The position numbers and the translations under genes were made by a program. This document shows, piece by piece, positions 37,255-44,675 of a stretch of DNA of 64,000 nt. How positions within the stretch are numbered: position 1 is the stretch's first letter; each line of letters starts with the position of its first letter. The notes below the pieces were generated by a model, which was given only the letters and a program-made list of their open reading frames with translations, was not told where the DNA came from and did not search any database. This DNA comes from Lachnospiraceae bacterium (GTDB taxonomy: Bacteria; Bacillota; Clostridia; Lachnospirales; Lachnospiraceae). Location: assembly GCA_022781925.1 (NCBI GenBank), contig JALESO010000002.1, positions 21,085 through 85,084 on the forward strand, given 5' to 3'.

Positions 37255-37268
37255 TGCCGTATACTGGC

Positions 37269-38039
37269 TTAATCCCTGTGTGTTATAAGATCCTTTACCA
37301 TTTTTATATGAAGCTGCTTATATTGATTTTCCAGACCGTATAACTGTTCTTTCATCTGATTGATGCTGTCCGCAGATATCTGTAAATTCGCATAAGCGAT
37401 CAACTTTAAGTAAGCCTCTTTCGCACTTTCCATCAGTGTGTTTTCAGCTTCATAAAAATCCTGTTTTTTCTCAACCAGATCTGCATTTTTACTTGCATTC
37501 TCAAGATCCTTGGATGAATCTCTGAACTTCTGTAACAAATCAGACACACCTTCTACCGGAGCACGGTATTTCATAAACTCGACGATTTCCTTTTTCATTA
37601 ATGCCGGATTTTCCAGGGTTCCATTTTCTGCGGCACTGATCTGAAATGTTTCGCCTTCCGGTTCCGTGATCTGCAACAGATCTGAGATATCGCTGCTTTC
37701 ACCGGTCAGCAGACCGGAAATCTTATCCGCCCATTTTCTTGCTTCGGATGCATCTACACCCTGAGAAGTAATGCAGGCTGTGAAATAATCATTCGCCGTT
37801 GCCAGAAATTCATCTACATTCTGGCTGGACGCCATCAATCCGTAGTAATCATTCAGTGTGGCATCATATTGCGTCAAAGCAGTATTCAGCGTCAGATCAC
37901 CTGCCGAACTGACAACCGAACTTGCCAGTTTTGCCCTGCTGGTATCCACAAAAAGGCAGCAGACCACCAGAACCGGGACCAGAATAATCGTCAAAAAGAT
38001 AGAAACTGCCCCGTTATTTTTCAAAAACAGTTTTAACAT
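37269..38039 (-). CDS. DUF5702/TadG-like protein, upstream part of a frameshifted gene
   Basis: 256 residues. The N-terminus LFLKNNGAVSIFLTIILVPV is a TadE/TadG-type membrane anchor (about 10-32) followed by FVDTSRAKLASSVVSSAGD and TQYDATLNDYYGLMA, typical of DUF5702. The rest is helical. It ends with KMVKDLITHRD, which looks unrelated to the family; reading one base back at ATA-AAA-ATG gives a continuous path into the 747-residue downstream frame. I interpret it as the first quarter of one large extracytoplasmic pilus-associated protein. Confidence 0.78.
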   Translation of the reverse strand: MLKLFLKNNGAVSIFLTIILVPVLVVCCLFVDTSRAKLASSVVSSAGDLTLNTALTQYDATLNDYYGLMASSQNVDEFLATANDYFTACITSQGVDASEARKWADKISGLLTGESSDISDLLQITEPEGETFQISAAENGTLENPALMKKEIVEFMKYRAPVEGVSDLLQKFRDSSKDLENASKNADLVEKKQDFYEAENTLMESAKEAYLKLIAYANLQISADSINQMKEQLYGLENQYKQLHIKMVKDLITHRD

Positions 38040-38041
38040 CT

Positions 38042-38668
38042 CTATTTTCCCCCGCCTTTTCCCAAAAACTCTTTTACCGAAGAAACCATTTTATTCAATT
38101 TTTCGGTCAGTCCACTGGAATCCGCAAAATCTTTTGCCATGTCTACATTCTGAATAAATTCCGGTGTATCCGTCACCGGTGCTACACAGGCCGAATGAAT
38201 CTTCAACACCACCGGATTGTTATCTCCCAGAAATCGAAGCGGAAACTTAATCTGATAACTCACGTCCGTCTTAATCGTTGTATTGATCAGACCTTTCTTC
38301 ACATTCATGGATATCTGGTATTGCCGAACATTCATTCCTGCAAAAAATCCGGTTCCAAGTTCTTTTATCTTTTTATCCAGCTCGCTTCTTGCATGTTTCA
38401 CTGCCGAATCACCAGAGGAAAGACTGTGGTACGGCTGTACACTGTCAATGGTTCTCGGAACGGCTCCATCTGTTTCTATTTTTTCCAACAGTGGGTCTGC
38501 ACACTCTGCAGCCGCCGCAATCGTATACTGTGTTGTCAGCGCATCCACCTGCGAACGCATATAGAACATATTTCCCATATATAGTAAAAACAAAAGTACA
38601 AAAAACATGATTGGGAATACGAAACTTGCTTCCACAATCACAACTGCACCCTTTTCTTCTTTTCTCAT
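38042..38668 (-). CDS. tadE: TadE-like pseudopilin
   Basis: 208 residues. The leader RKEEKG is followed by AVVIVEASFVFPIMFFVLLF, a TadE-type hydrophobic helix beginning right after a Gly cleavage position. The remaining 170 residues are extracytoplasmic, with SYQIKFPLRFL near the middle and a Gly/Lys tail. Lies between the Flp pilin and the DUF5702-like gene, with only 2 bp to the latter. Confidence 0.88.
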   Translation of the reverse strand: MRKEEKGAVVIVEASFVFPIMFFVLLFLLYMGNMFYMRSQVDALTTQYTIAAAAECADPLLEKIETDGAVPRTIDSVQPYHSLSSGDSAVKHARSELDKKIKELGTGFFAGMNVRQYQISMNVKKGLINTTIKTDVSYQIKFPLRFLGDNNPVVLKIHSACVAPVTDTPEFIQNVDMAKDFADSSGLTEKLNKMVSSVKEFLGKGGGK

Positions 38669-38685
38669 CCTATTTCACCACAGAT

Positions 38686-38707
38686 ACCGGGGACATACGC
38701 CCCCGGT
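38686..38707 (-). other. GC-rich hairpin just after the pilin gene
   Basis: ACCGGGG (38686-38692) and CCCCGGT (38701-38707) enclose an 8-base loop, 10 bp past the pilin stop. No T-run follows on the minus strand, so it looks like a 3'-end stabiliser or processing site that would let pilin mRNA accumulate over the rest of the operon. Confidence 0.5.
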
Positions 38708-38716
38708 ACGTTTTCA

Positions 38717-38941
38717 TTAATTATTGATTGCTTTCGTAGCGTTATCTGTAATTGTTCCAAATAAAGTTTTCAGCAAACCACTAATCTGTGTTTTGAACAT
38801 GACAGCCAGTAACACTGCAATGCCAATTAAAACTACCATGCTGACGATGTTTACATCTCCGTCTTCATTCTGGAAGAAATCCTGTAACATCCATTTGCAT
38901 CTCCATTTCAGCATTCTTCCTAACTTATCTACTCTCTCCAT
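38717..38941 (-). CDS. flp: Flp-type pilin
   Basis: Structural pilin, 74 residues. A basic leader (MERVDKLGRMLKWRCKW) and an acidic patch FFQNEDGD precede a single hydrophobic helix VNIVSMVVLIGIAVLLAVMF, then a short amphipathic tail LKTLFGTITDNATKAINN. Likely cleavage after the Gly of NEDG by the locus prepilin peptidase. Start ATG 38941 has an AAGGAGG SD. It lies between the tadC gene and the tadE-like gene, the usual pilin position in Gram-positive Tad loci. The mature pilin would be under 50 residues. Confidence 0.88.
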   Translation of the reverse strand: MERVDKLGRMLKWRCKWMLQDFFQNEDGDVNIVSMVVLIGIAVLLAVMFKTQISGLLKTLFGTITDNATKAINN

Positions 38942-38992
38942 GACTCTCTCGTTCCTCCTTTGAAATATTTATCTAAATCAGCCCCAGACTGT

Positions 38993-39865
38993 TCAGACTC
39001 CCAGATTAGAAAAAATCGGTATAATAACCATGATCAAAATACCGATAAACATAATAAAAATCGGTATCATCAGCTTACTTGCTGCTTTTTCTCCCTGTCG
39101 CCGCACCTGCTGTTTACGCAGTGCCCATACTTCTGCGCTCTGATCCTGCAACATGGAAGATAATTCACTGTTTCCCTTTTGGATCCCCTGGATAACAGTC
39201 GCTGAAAACTTCTTTATCTCCGGCATCATACAGCGCAATCCGAACCTGCGAATTGCTTCTACATCAGAGATACCATTTTCCATTTCCGATACAGCATGTT
39301 TCATTTCCTGATAAAAGATTCCTTCTCCGGCATCTGCTGTAACCGTCCACGCCTCCCGCAGGATCATGCCGGCATTCGTAAGTAATGCCAGTTTTGATAC
39401 CACCTCCGAAAAATCACTTAACAATTGTTCCGAACGTTTTTCGATCTGTTTTGGTGCAAGTGTCATTACATAATAGACAGACACTCCGCTGAACAGAAAC
39501 ATAATGAGCAGTGCTCCGATCTCACCGGAGAATCCATATAAAACGAATGCCAGCAAAAACAGGAGCATTCCATAGGTTACCGCTCTTGCATAAGTGAGTC
39601 TCAGATAATATTCCACATATTTTTTCTCGTATAAAACTTCCAGACTCTGGCGTAACTTTCTGTCTCTCTGTGCTTTATAATCATATTTCAACCGTTCCAT
39701 TACCCAATATCCGGTAGAATACAATTCTTTCAATCGATATTCCTTTTCTTCCAGATTTTCAAACAGTTCATCATATTTTCCGGAAGCGGCAAAAATCACC
39801 AGCCAGATGACCAGGCAGACACAGCCGATTCCCAGAATGATCATATCCTGTAATGTTAAAAACAT
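38993..39865 (-). CDS. tadC: Tad pilus inner-membrane platform protein TadC
   Basis: Type II secretion F-domain protein, 290 residues. A span near 5-25, a cytoplasmic region with LKELYSTGYWVMERLKYD, a pair of spans (about 95-140), the T2SSF cytoplasmic domain (LLTNAGMILREAWTVTADAG, VIQGIQKGNSELSSML) and a final span IPIFIMFIGILIMVIIPIF. It follows TadB by 36 bp. Paired F-domain proteins form the membrane platform of Tad pili. Confidence 0.92.
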   Translation of the reverse strand: MFLTLQDMIILGIGCVCLVIWLVIFAASGKYDELFENLEEKEYRLKELYSTGYWVMERLKYDYKAQRDRKLRQSLEVLYEKKYVEYYLRLTYARAVTYGMLLFLLAFVLYGFSGEIGALLIMFLFSGVSVYYVMTLAPKQIEKRSEQLLSDFSEVVSKLALLTNAGMILREAWTVTADAGEGIFYQEMKHAVSEMENGISDVEAIRRFGLRCMMPEIKKFSATVIQGIQKGNSELSSMLQDQSAEVWALRKQQVRRQGEKAASKLMIPIFIMFIGILIMVIIPIFSNLGV

Positions 39866-39901
39866 CTTCTTTCTCCCTCATATCTGTTTTTTAATGCGAA
39901 C

Positions 39902-40771
39902 TTATATCTTTATATCCAGAATCATTTTTCCGATATAATATGCCGCGATAAAACAGATAATCGCCAGTGTTGTGGCAAATACACCCGTCGGTGTCGCAAA
40001 ATTTGCCGCAAACTCCGGACTCATAAATTTAATGACACCGATCAGTGCAACCGGCATTACGATCATCAGATTTTCTTCTGTCTTACTTGATGTCACTACT
40101 GTCTCGATCTCTTCCCGGATTTCCAGCTTGTCATTCAAGATCGTATATGTATTCTGAATAATATCTTTCAGATTTCCACCTTTCCGGTATGCGACCTGGA
40201 ATACTTCCGCAAAATTTTTGATATCATTCACACCACTGCGCACGCCAAAGTCGTACATCATCGTTTCGATTGGGACATTGTTCTGTACACCGGAAATCAT
40301 GACATCCATTTCCTGTAAAATATAAGCGGACTCATCATACTGCATATGCAGATCTTCCCGGACCGCATACAGAGAATCCAGCATATTGTTACCTGCTCCC
40401 AGTGATGTAGTCAGACCATCCAGCATATCCCGGAACTGATTTACCAGCATTTTTCTTCGTTTTACAATAATCTGTTTTGTACGGATCGGCAAAAACAGCT
40501 TTCCTGCTATGCATCCGACAATCGCAGATATCACAATGTCTAATATGTAAGTCAACAGCGTAGGCTGTGAAAACTCGTCTTTCGCCAGACCACCGTAAAA
40601 CAGATAGCCCACTGCTGCACCAACCACAAATGCCAGCAGAAAATACCCTGCCTTTTCTTTTGCCGACATATAATAAACTTTATAATTTAATATCTGCATA
40701 TTTGTGGCCGACGTATAATACTGTGGTTCCTGTTCTTCCACAGATGTTTCTTTTTTTCGAAACAATCCCAT
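39902..40771 (-). CDS. tadB: Tad pilus inner-membrane platform protein TadB
   Basis: Type II secretion F-domain protein, 289 residues from ATG 40771, five bases after a GGAGGGGAG SD (an upstream ATG at 40786 overlaps that SD). Two N-terminal spans (about 45-110), then the F domain containing MLDGLTTSLGAGNNMLDSL and VAYRKGGNLKDIIQNTYTIL, and two C-terminal spans. Partner of TadC and of the TadA ATPase encoded just upstream (gap 47 bp). Confidence 0.92.
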   Translation of the reverse strand: MGLFRKKETSVEEQEPQYYTSATNMQILNYKVYYMSAKEKAGYFLLAFVVGAAVGYLFYGGLAKDEFSQPTLLTYILDIVISAIVGCIAGKLFLPIRTKQIIVKRRKMLVNQFRDMLDGLTTSLGAGNNMLDSLYAVREDLHMQYDESAYILQEMDVMISGVQNNVPIETMMYDFGVRSGVNDIKNFAEVFQVAYRKGGNLKDIIQNTYTILNDKLEIREEIETVVTSSKTEENLMIVMPVALIGVIKFMSPEFAANFATPTGVFATTLAIICFIAAYYIGKMILDIKI

Positions 40772-40818
40772 TTTTCTCCCCTCCATCCGGAATTATCAGG
40801 CGGATGTTCGCCATTTGA

Positions 40819-42057
40819 TCAAATCGTCATCTGCAATCCGGATATTTTTAATTTGTAATCGTTTATCAGCGGATTTTCTGTTCTTTTCAGCCTGCCGGAT
40901 ACTTTCTCCAATGTACTGTCCGAATCTTCTTCAAACACATACAGAGGATTTAATTTTATCTGACCATCTTCATATCCAAGAACTTCTGTAATTTCAACAG
41001 TCCGCCTTGATTTATCACGCAGTCTCGCCAGATGGATGATAATATCTACCGCTGACGCAATCTGCTGACGGATCGCAGGTAATGGCAATCCTGCCGCACC
41101 CTGCAATACCATCGTTTCCAGACGTGACAACATATCCTGTGTGGAATTGGCATGTCCGGTACTTAAGCTTCCGTCATGTCCTGTATTCATCGCCTGAAGC
41201 ATATCCAGTGCCTCACCACCACGCACCTCGCCGACAATGATCCGTTCCGGTCTCATACGAAGCGAAGATTTGATCAGATCCCGGATCGTGATCTGTCCGG
41301 CACCGGAAGTATTCGCATTTCTTGTCTCCAGACTGACCAGATTATCAATTCCCACAATCTGAAGTTCCGCAGAATCTTCAATGGTAATAACACGCTCATC
41401 TTTTGGAATATAGTTAGAAAGTGCATTCAAAAATGTTGTTTTTCCTGATCCCGTTCCTCCGGAGATAAAAATGTTATATTTTGCCTTTACCAGCACTTCC
41501 AGCTTATTGGCAATCTCCTGGGTCAGCGAACCATATTCGATCAGCCGCTCAATCGTCATCGGTGTTTTTGAAAATTTTCGGATCGTCAGTGTCGGTCCAC
41601 ACAGTGCAATCGGAGGCAACACTACGTTTACACGGGATCCATCCGGTAATCTTGTATCACAGATTGGATTTGCCTGATTGACCTCACGGCCGGCCAGCCC
41701 AACGATTCTCTGAATGACATCTTCCAGACGACGCTGACTTTCAAACTTCTTATTTAAACGGAATAATTTACCGTTCTGCTCGATAAAAATATGATCCGGA
41801 CCGTTGATCATTACCTCGGTGATCGAATCATCCGACATGATGCTGTCCAGCAGGCCAAAACCACGAATGGAACTGTAAATCTGCTGCACAATTGATACTT
41901 TCTGTTCAATGGAACAGTATCTCTGTCCGATCCGGCTCATCACCAGATTCTCAATATTTTCTTCCAGTTCTTCATCGCTCATACGACTGAGCGGAAAATT
42001 TTCTGTCACATATCTCTTCAGATCTGCAACAAACTGTTTTTCTTCCTCTTCCCGCAT
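40819..42057 (-). CDS. tadA: Tad pilus assembly ATPase TadA/CpaF
   Basis: Hexameric secretion ATPase of the VirB11/CpaF family, 412 residues. An N-terminal helical domain (about 1-110) with SIRGFGLLDSIMSDDSITEVMINGP is followed by the catalytic domain: Walker A FISGGTGSGKTTFLNAL, Asp box ITIEDSAELQI, Walker B LRMRPERIIVGEVRGGEA and the His box GHDGSLSTGHANS. GGAGG SD lies six bases before ATG 42057. Powers pilin assembly at the TadB/TadC platform. Confidence 0.96.
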   Translation of the reverse strand: MREEEEKQFVADLKRYVTENFPLSRMSDEELEENIENLVMSRIGQRYCSIEQKVSIVQQIYSSIRGFGLLDSIMSDDSITEVMINGPDHIFIEQNGKLFRLNKKFESQRRLEDVIQRIVGLAGREVNQANPICDTRLPDGSRVNVVLPPIALCGPTLTIRKFSKTPMTIERLIEYGSLTQEIANKLEVLVKAKYNIFISGGTGSGKTTFLNALSNYIPKDERVITIEDSAELQIVGIDNLVSLETRNANTSGAGQITIRDLIKSSLRMRPERIIVGEVRGGEALDMLQAMNTGHDGSLSTGHANSTQDMLSRLETMVLQGAAGLPLPAIRQQIASAVDIIIHLARLRDKSRRTVEITEVLGYEDGQIKLNPLYVFEEDSDSTLEKVSGRLKRTENPLINDYKLKISGLQMTI

Positions 42058-42095
42058 TTACATCCTCCGTTTTTTGCCTCAATGTACTTATGAGA

Positions 42096-43154
42096 TCAAA
42101 GAACATCGTAAATTCCCAGTTCTGAGAGCTGTTCTACAATCTGGCGTTCTGTTGCCTGTGCGTACACCGGTGCACCTCCGATATTTCTGACAGGGATCTG
42201 TTCCAGCATTCTTCCTGTCTTACTTCCAAACCGGTTATAGCAAAGCACCATTCTGTTCAGGATCGGCAGTTCCATGCTTCGCTCTGCTTCCGCCAGTGCA
42301 TGTAAGGCTTTCATAACTTTCTGATTTGCCATGACAGATCCACTGCTCACCAGAACCATTTTTTCAATTATTTTCTGAATCTCAAAAAACTTCTGATCAA
42401 TAGAAAAATCCATATCCAGAATGATGTATTCGTATAATCCGGACTGGCATACGGTTCTCAAAAGCCGAAGAATCTCATCCAGTTCCAGTTCCTGTATATC
42501 CAGCGCAATATTCACATCTGAAAAAAACTTAACACCGCAGGCATCCTGCTTTACACAGCTCTCCAGTTTCATAGCCAGGTTGCTCCGCTTTCCTTTGAGT
42601 GCATAGATAATATCACTCATGGAAAACTGTCCTTCTCCCTGAAAAAACAGATCCGATGTGCCAAATCTCTCCAGATTCAGATAAAGCACACGTTTCCCCC
42701 GCAATGCAAAATGTCTGGTACAAGCGGCGGCCATTGTGGAGCATCCCACCCCTCCGGCCGGAGAAAGGAAAGCAATACAGGAACAGTCTCCGTGATTCAT
42801 TTCAAAACCGGCCATACTTTCTGCCTGTTCAGAATAGATATTTAGTATCTGTTTGTAGATCAGATCCGCTTTCTGAAAACGGCAGACAGCAGCACAGTCT
42901 TTTACCATCTCTACGCCGCTGTTATCAATCAGATAGGCAAATCCACATCTTCCCGGGAGGCGATCCAACTCTACCTCAAAGAAATCATCTGCGAGAAAAA
43001 CATCAATTCTGGATCCATCAAGTGCCTGCATCGCACCTTCATATTCTGTAAATGAATAAATCTCCAGTTTATCCGCATAGCGCGTGCTGAATACCGCAGT
43101 AATACGATTCAGATAAGCGATATCCCGTTCAAGAATTGCAAGTTTTATTTTCAT
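42096..43154 (-). CDS. tadZ: TadZ/CpaE-like ParA-family protein with degenerate P-loop
   Basis: 352 residues. An N-terminal receiver-like domain (about 1-120, KIKLAILERDIAYLNRITAV) precedes a ParA/MinD-type ATPase fold. The deviant P-loop reads SPAGGVGCSTMAAA, lacking both the signature Lys (KGG) and the Walker Lys (GK). YLNLERFGTSD and YEYIILDMDFSID correspond to later ParA motifs. TadZ-family proteins place the pilus machine in the cell and often have atypical P-loops. It starts inside the stop of the upstream zinc-ribbon gene (ATGA overlap). Confidence 0.87.
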   Translation of the reverse strand: MKIKLAILERDIAYLNRITAVFSTRYADKLEIYSFTEYEGAMQALDGSRIDVFLADDFFEVELDRLPGRCGFAYLIDNSGVEMVKDCAAVCRFQKADLIYKQILNIYSEQAESMAGFEMNHGDCSCIAFLSPAGGVGCSTMAAACTRHFALRGKRVLYLNLERFGTSDLFFQGEGQFSMSDIIYALKGKRSNLAMKLESCVKQDACGVKFFSDVNIALDIQELELDEILRLLRTVCQSGLYEYIILDMDFSIDQKFFEIQKIIEKMVLVSSGSVMANQKVMKALHALAEAERSMELPILNRMVLCYNRFGSKTGRMLEQIPVRNIGGAPVYAQATERQIVEQLSELGIYDVL

Positions 43155-43906
43155 ACGATCTCCTTCGGGTTTCTTCCATATTTATTTTCACCCGGTTCAC
43201 TATCCTGCAGGAAGAAGATAAGTACAATGATTCCTCCCACAATCGGAATTAAGGCAAGCAACAGTAAAAATCCGCTTTTCCCACTGTCATGCAGACGGCG
43301 AACACTCATTGCAAGCTGTGGCAAAATACATGCAATCGTATAAACCAGGCTGATGATTCCAAATACAATTCCCAAAACGGGTATTAACTTCAGGATAAAG
43401 AACAGCACCGATATCAGAATATTCATCAGCCAGACCTGCCAGAAATCTTTACGACGGGTTCTGTCTTTGAAGTTCACAATATTTTTCCAATATGCCCGAT
43501 AGGATCCCATAAGGCCATTTCCCTTATCGTATCCTCCGCGCTGTGCGGTTCTTTTCTGAGACATTCCCGCTGATGGCTGTATATTTTGTGATGCCATTAC
43601 AGGCTGTTCATAAACCTGACCGTTGTAAGACTGACTCTGCTGTTGAAAATCCGGCTGCTGCTGATAGGATTCCTGATAACCGTTCTGAGCAGGACTGTCA
43701 TAGCTACCTTTCGTATACTGCTGGTCATAACCATTCTGATTTGAATTCCTGTTTTCATACTCATTCATATAGTAGTCATTGTTCATGTCGCTGAGCACAA
43801 CTGTTTCACCGAAATTTCCACTTTCCTGCAATGGGTTTCCACAGTTTTCACAGTATTGCGCATCATCCGCCCATACCAGACCACATTTCTTACATGTTTT
43901 ACTCAC
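43151..43906 (-). CDS. Zinc-ribbon and DUF805 membrane protein with ETVVL motif
   Basis: 251 residues from GTG 43906 (AAGGAG SD nine bases upstream); the longer frame to 43987 crosses the promoter and is not used. A zinc ribbon CKKCGL...CENCG (residues 5-22) is followed at 34-38 by the Thr motif ETVVL, a Gln/Tyr/Asn-rich low-complexity stretch (about 45-130), and a DUF805 domain with three or more spans (WLMNILISVLFFILKLIPVL; MSVRRLHDSGKSG). First gene of the Tad-kinase run. I infer a cytoplasmic zinc ribbon and Thr motif tethered to the membrane, a possible FHA partner. Confidence 0.85.
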   Translation of the reverse strand: MSKTCKKCGLVWADDAQYCENCGNPLQESGNFGETVVLSDMNNDYYMNEYENRNSNQNGYDQQYTKGSYDSPAQNGYQESYQQQPDFQQQSQSYNGQVYEQPVMASQNIQPSAGMSQKRTAQRGGYDKGNGLMGSYRAYWKNIVNFKDRTRRKDFWQVWLMNILISVLFFILKLIPVLGIVFGIISLVYTIACILPQLAMSVRRLHDSGKSGFLLLLALIPIVGGIIVLIFFLQDSEPGENKYGRNPKEIV

Positions 43907-43955
43907 TCCCTGAATCTCCTTCCTAATTACTACTGTAATCGGTATATTTTTTCTA

Positions 43956-43984
43956 ATTATACCGCTATTAGCGTTACTTTTCAA
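43956..43984 (-). promoter_or_regulatory. Promoter of the Tad-kinase operon
   Basis: On the minus strand, TTGAAA (43979-43984), a 17-bp spacer and TATAAT (43956-43961). The first gene starts about 50 bp downstream. The spacer holds a palindromic operator. Confidence 0.75.
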
Positions 43985-44008
43985 CATTAAAAGCGAATTT
44001 TAGCGGTA
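43960..44008. promoter_or_regulatory. Operator-like palindrome with an extra half-site
   Basis: TACCGCTA-T-TAGCGTTA (43960-43976) is a 17-bp inverted repeat with one mismatch, placed between the -35 and -10 of the operon promoter. A third half-site, TAGCGGTA, lies at 44001-44008, 41 bp from the first. A divergent XRE-type regulator gene starts 62 bp further on and is the likely binder. Confidence 0.6.
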
Positions 44009-44070
44009 ATTTTAAGGATAAAACAAGTGTAATCTGTCAAATAAATATATATAATAGGAGGTTTTACCAT

Positions 44071-44394
44071 ATGGATACTACGTTTATACGTGACAGAATT
44101 ACGGAATTACGTCTTCAAAAAGGGATTTCTGAATATAAGATGAGTATGGATCTGGGACATAGCAAAAGCTACGTGCAAAGTATTTCTTCCGGGAAATCTC
44201 TTCCCTCACTTTCAGAATTTCTGTATATTTGCGATTACTTTGATATCTCTCCCAAAGCTTTTTTCGATACAGAAAGTCACAATTCACAAATGCATGAAAA
44301 GATCAACTGTGAACTTCATCATCTGAGCAGTTCAGATCTGAAATTGGTCTACGAACTTGTTCTGCGTCTGAATAACAATGAAACAGTGGAATAA
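44071..44394 (+). CDS. XRE-family transcriptional regulator
   Basis: 107 residues. The helix-turn-helix covers about 6-65: IRDRITELRLQKGISEYKMS, then SKSYVQSISSGKSLPSLSEFLYICDYFDISPKAFF, the usual XRE ending. The last 40 residues (LHHLSSSDLKLVYELVLRL) are helical and may mediate dimerisation. AGGAGG SD lies ten bases before ATG 44071. It is divergent from the Tad-kinase operon across a region holding a palindromic operator, so it is the best candidate regulator of that locus. Confidence 0.9.
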   Translation: MDTTFIRDRITELRLQKGISEYKMSMDLGHSKSYVQSISSGKSLPSLSEFLYICDYFDISPKAFFDTESHNSQMHEKINCELHHLSSSDLKLVYELVLRLNNNETVE

Positions 44395-44622
44395 AACTTT
44401 GTTTTGAGAATCCGCATATGAACCATGCATTTTGATAGGTAAGAAAATTTTATCAGAAAATGTATTATCACTTAGAAGAGAGAGCTATCTCTCATTTCAT
44501 GTACCCACAGTATACGGACCTCTCCCCCACCTGTCAACACTTCTTTTTGCCGGAAAATCTGTCCTGTACAACTTGCACAAAGGCAGGTTTTTCCCGCAAA
44601 TCCGCATAAATACTGGCACAAC
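44395..44622. other. Non-coding stretch after the XRE gene
   Basis: No gene seen on either strand. A weak CCTG...CAGG-TTTTT hairpin near 44563-44592 may end the XRE transcript. Otherwise featureless. Confidence 0.3.
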
Positions 44623-44667
44623 AAAAGAGACACCGGAAATTTTTCCATTTCCGGAGTCTCTTTTTCT
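44623..44667. terminator. Terminator after the MATE gene
   Basis: GAGAC-A-CCGGAAAT pairs with ATTTCCGG-A-GTCTC around a short loop, flanked by AAAAG and TTTTTC. It lies just past the MATE stop on the minus strand and can also stop plus-strand transcription from the XRE gene. Confidence 0.85.
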
Positions 44668-44675
44668 CTTCATTT

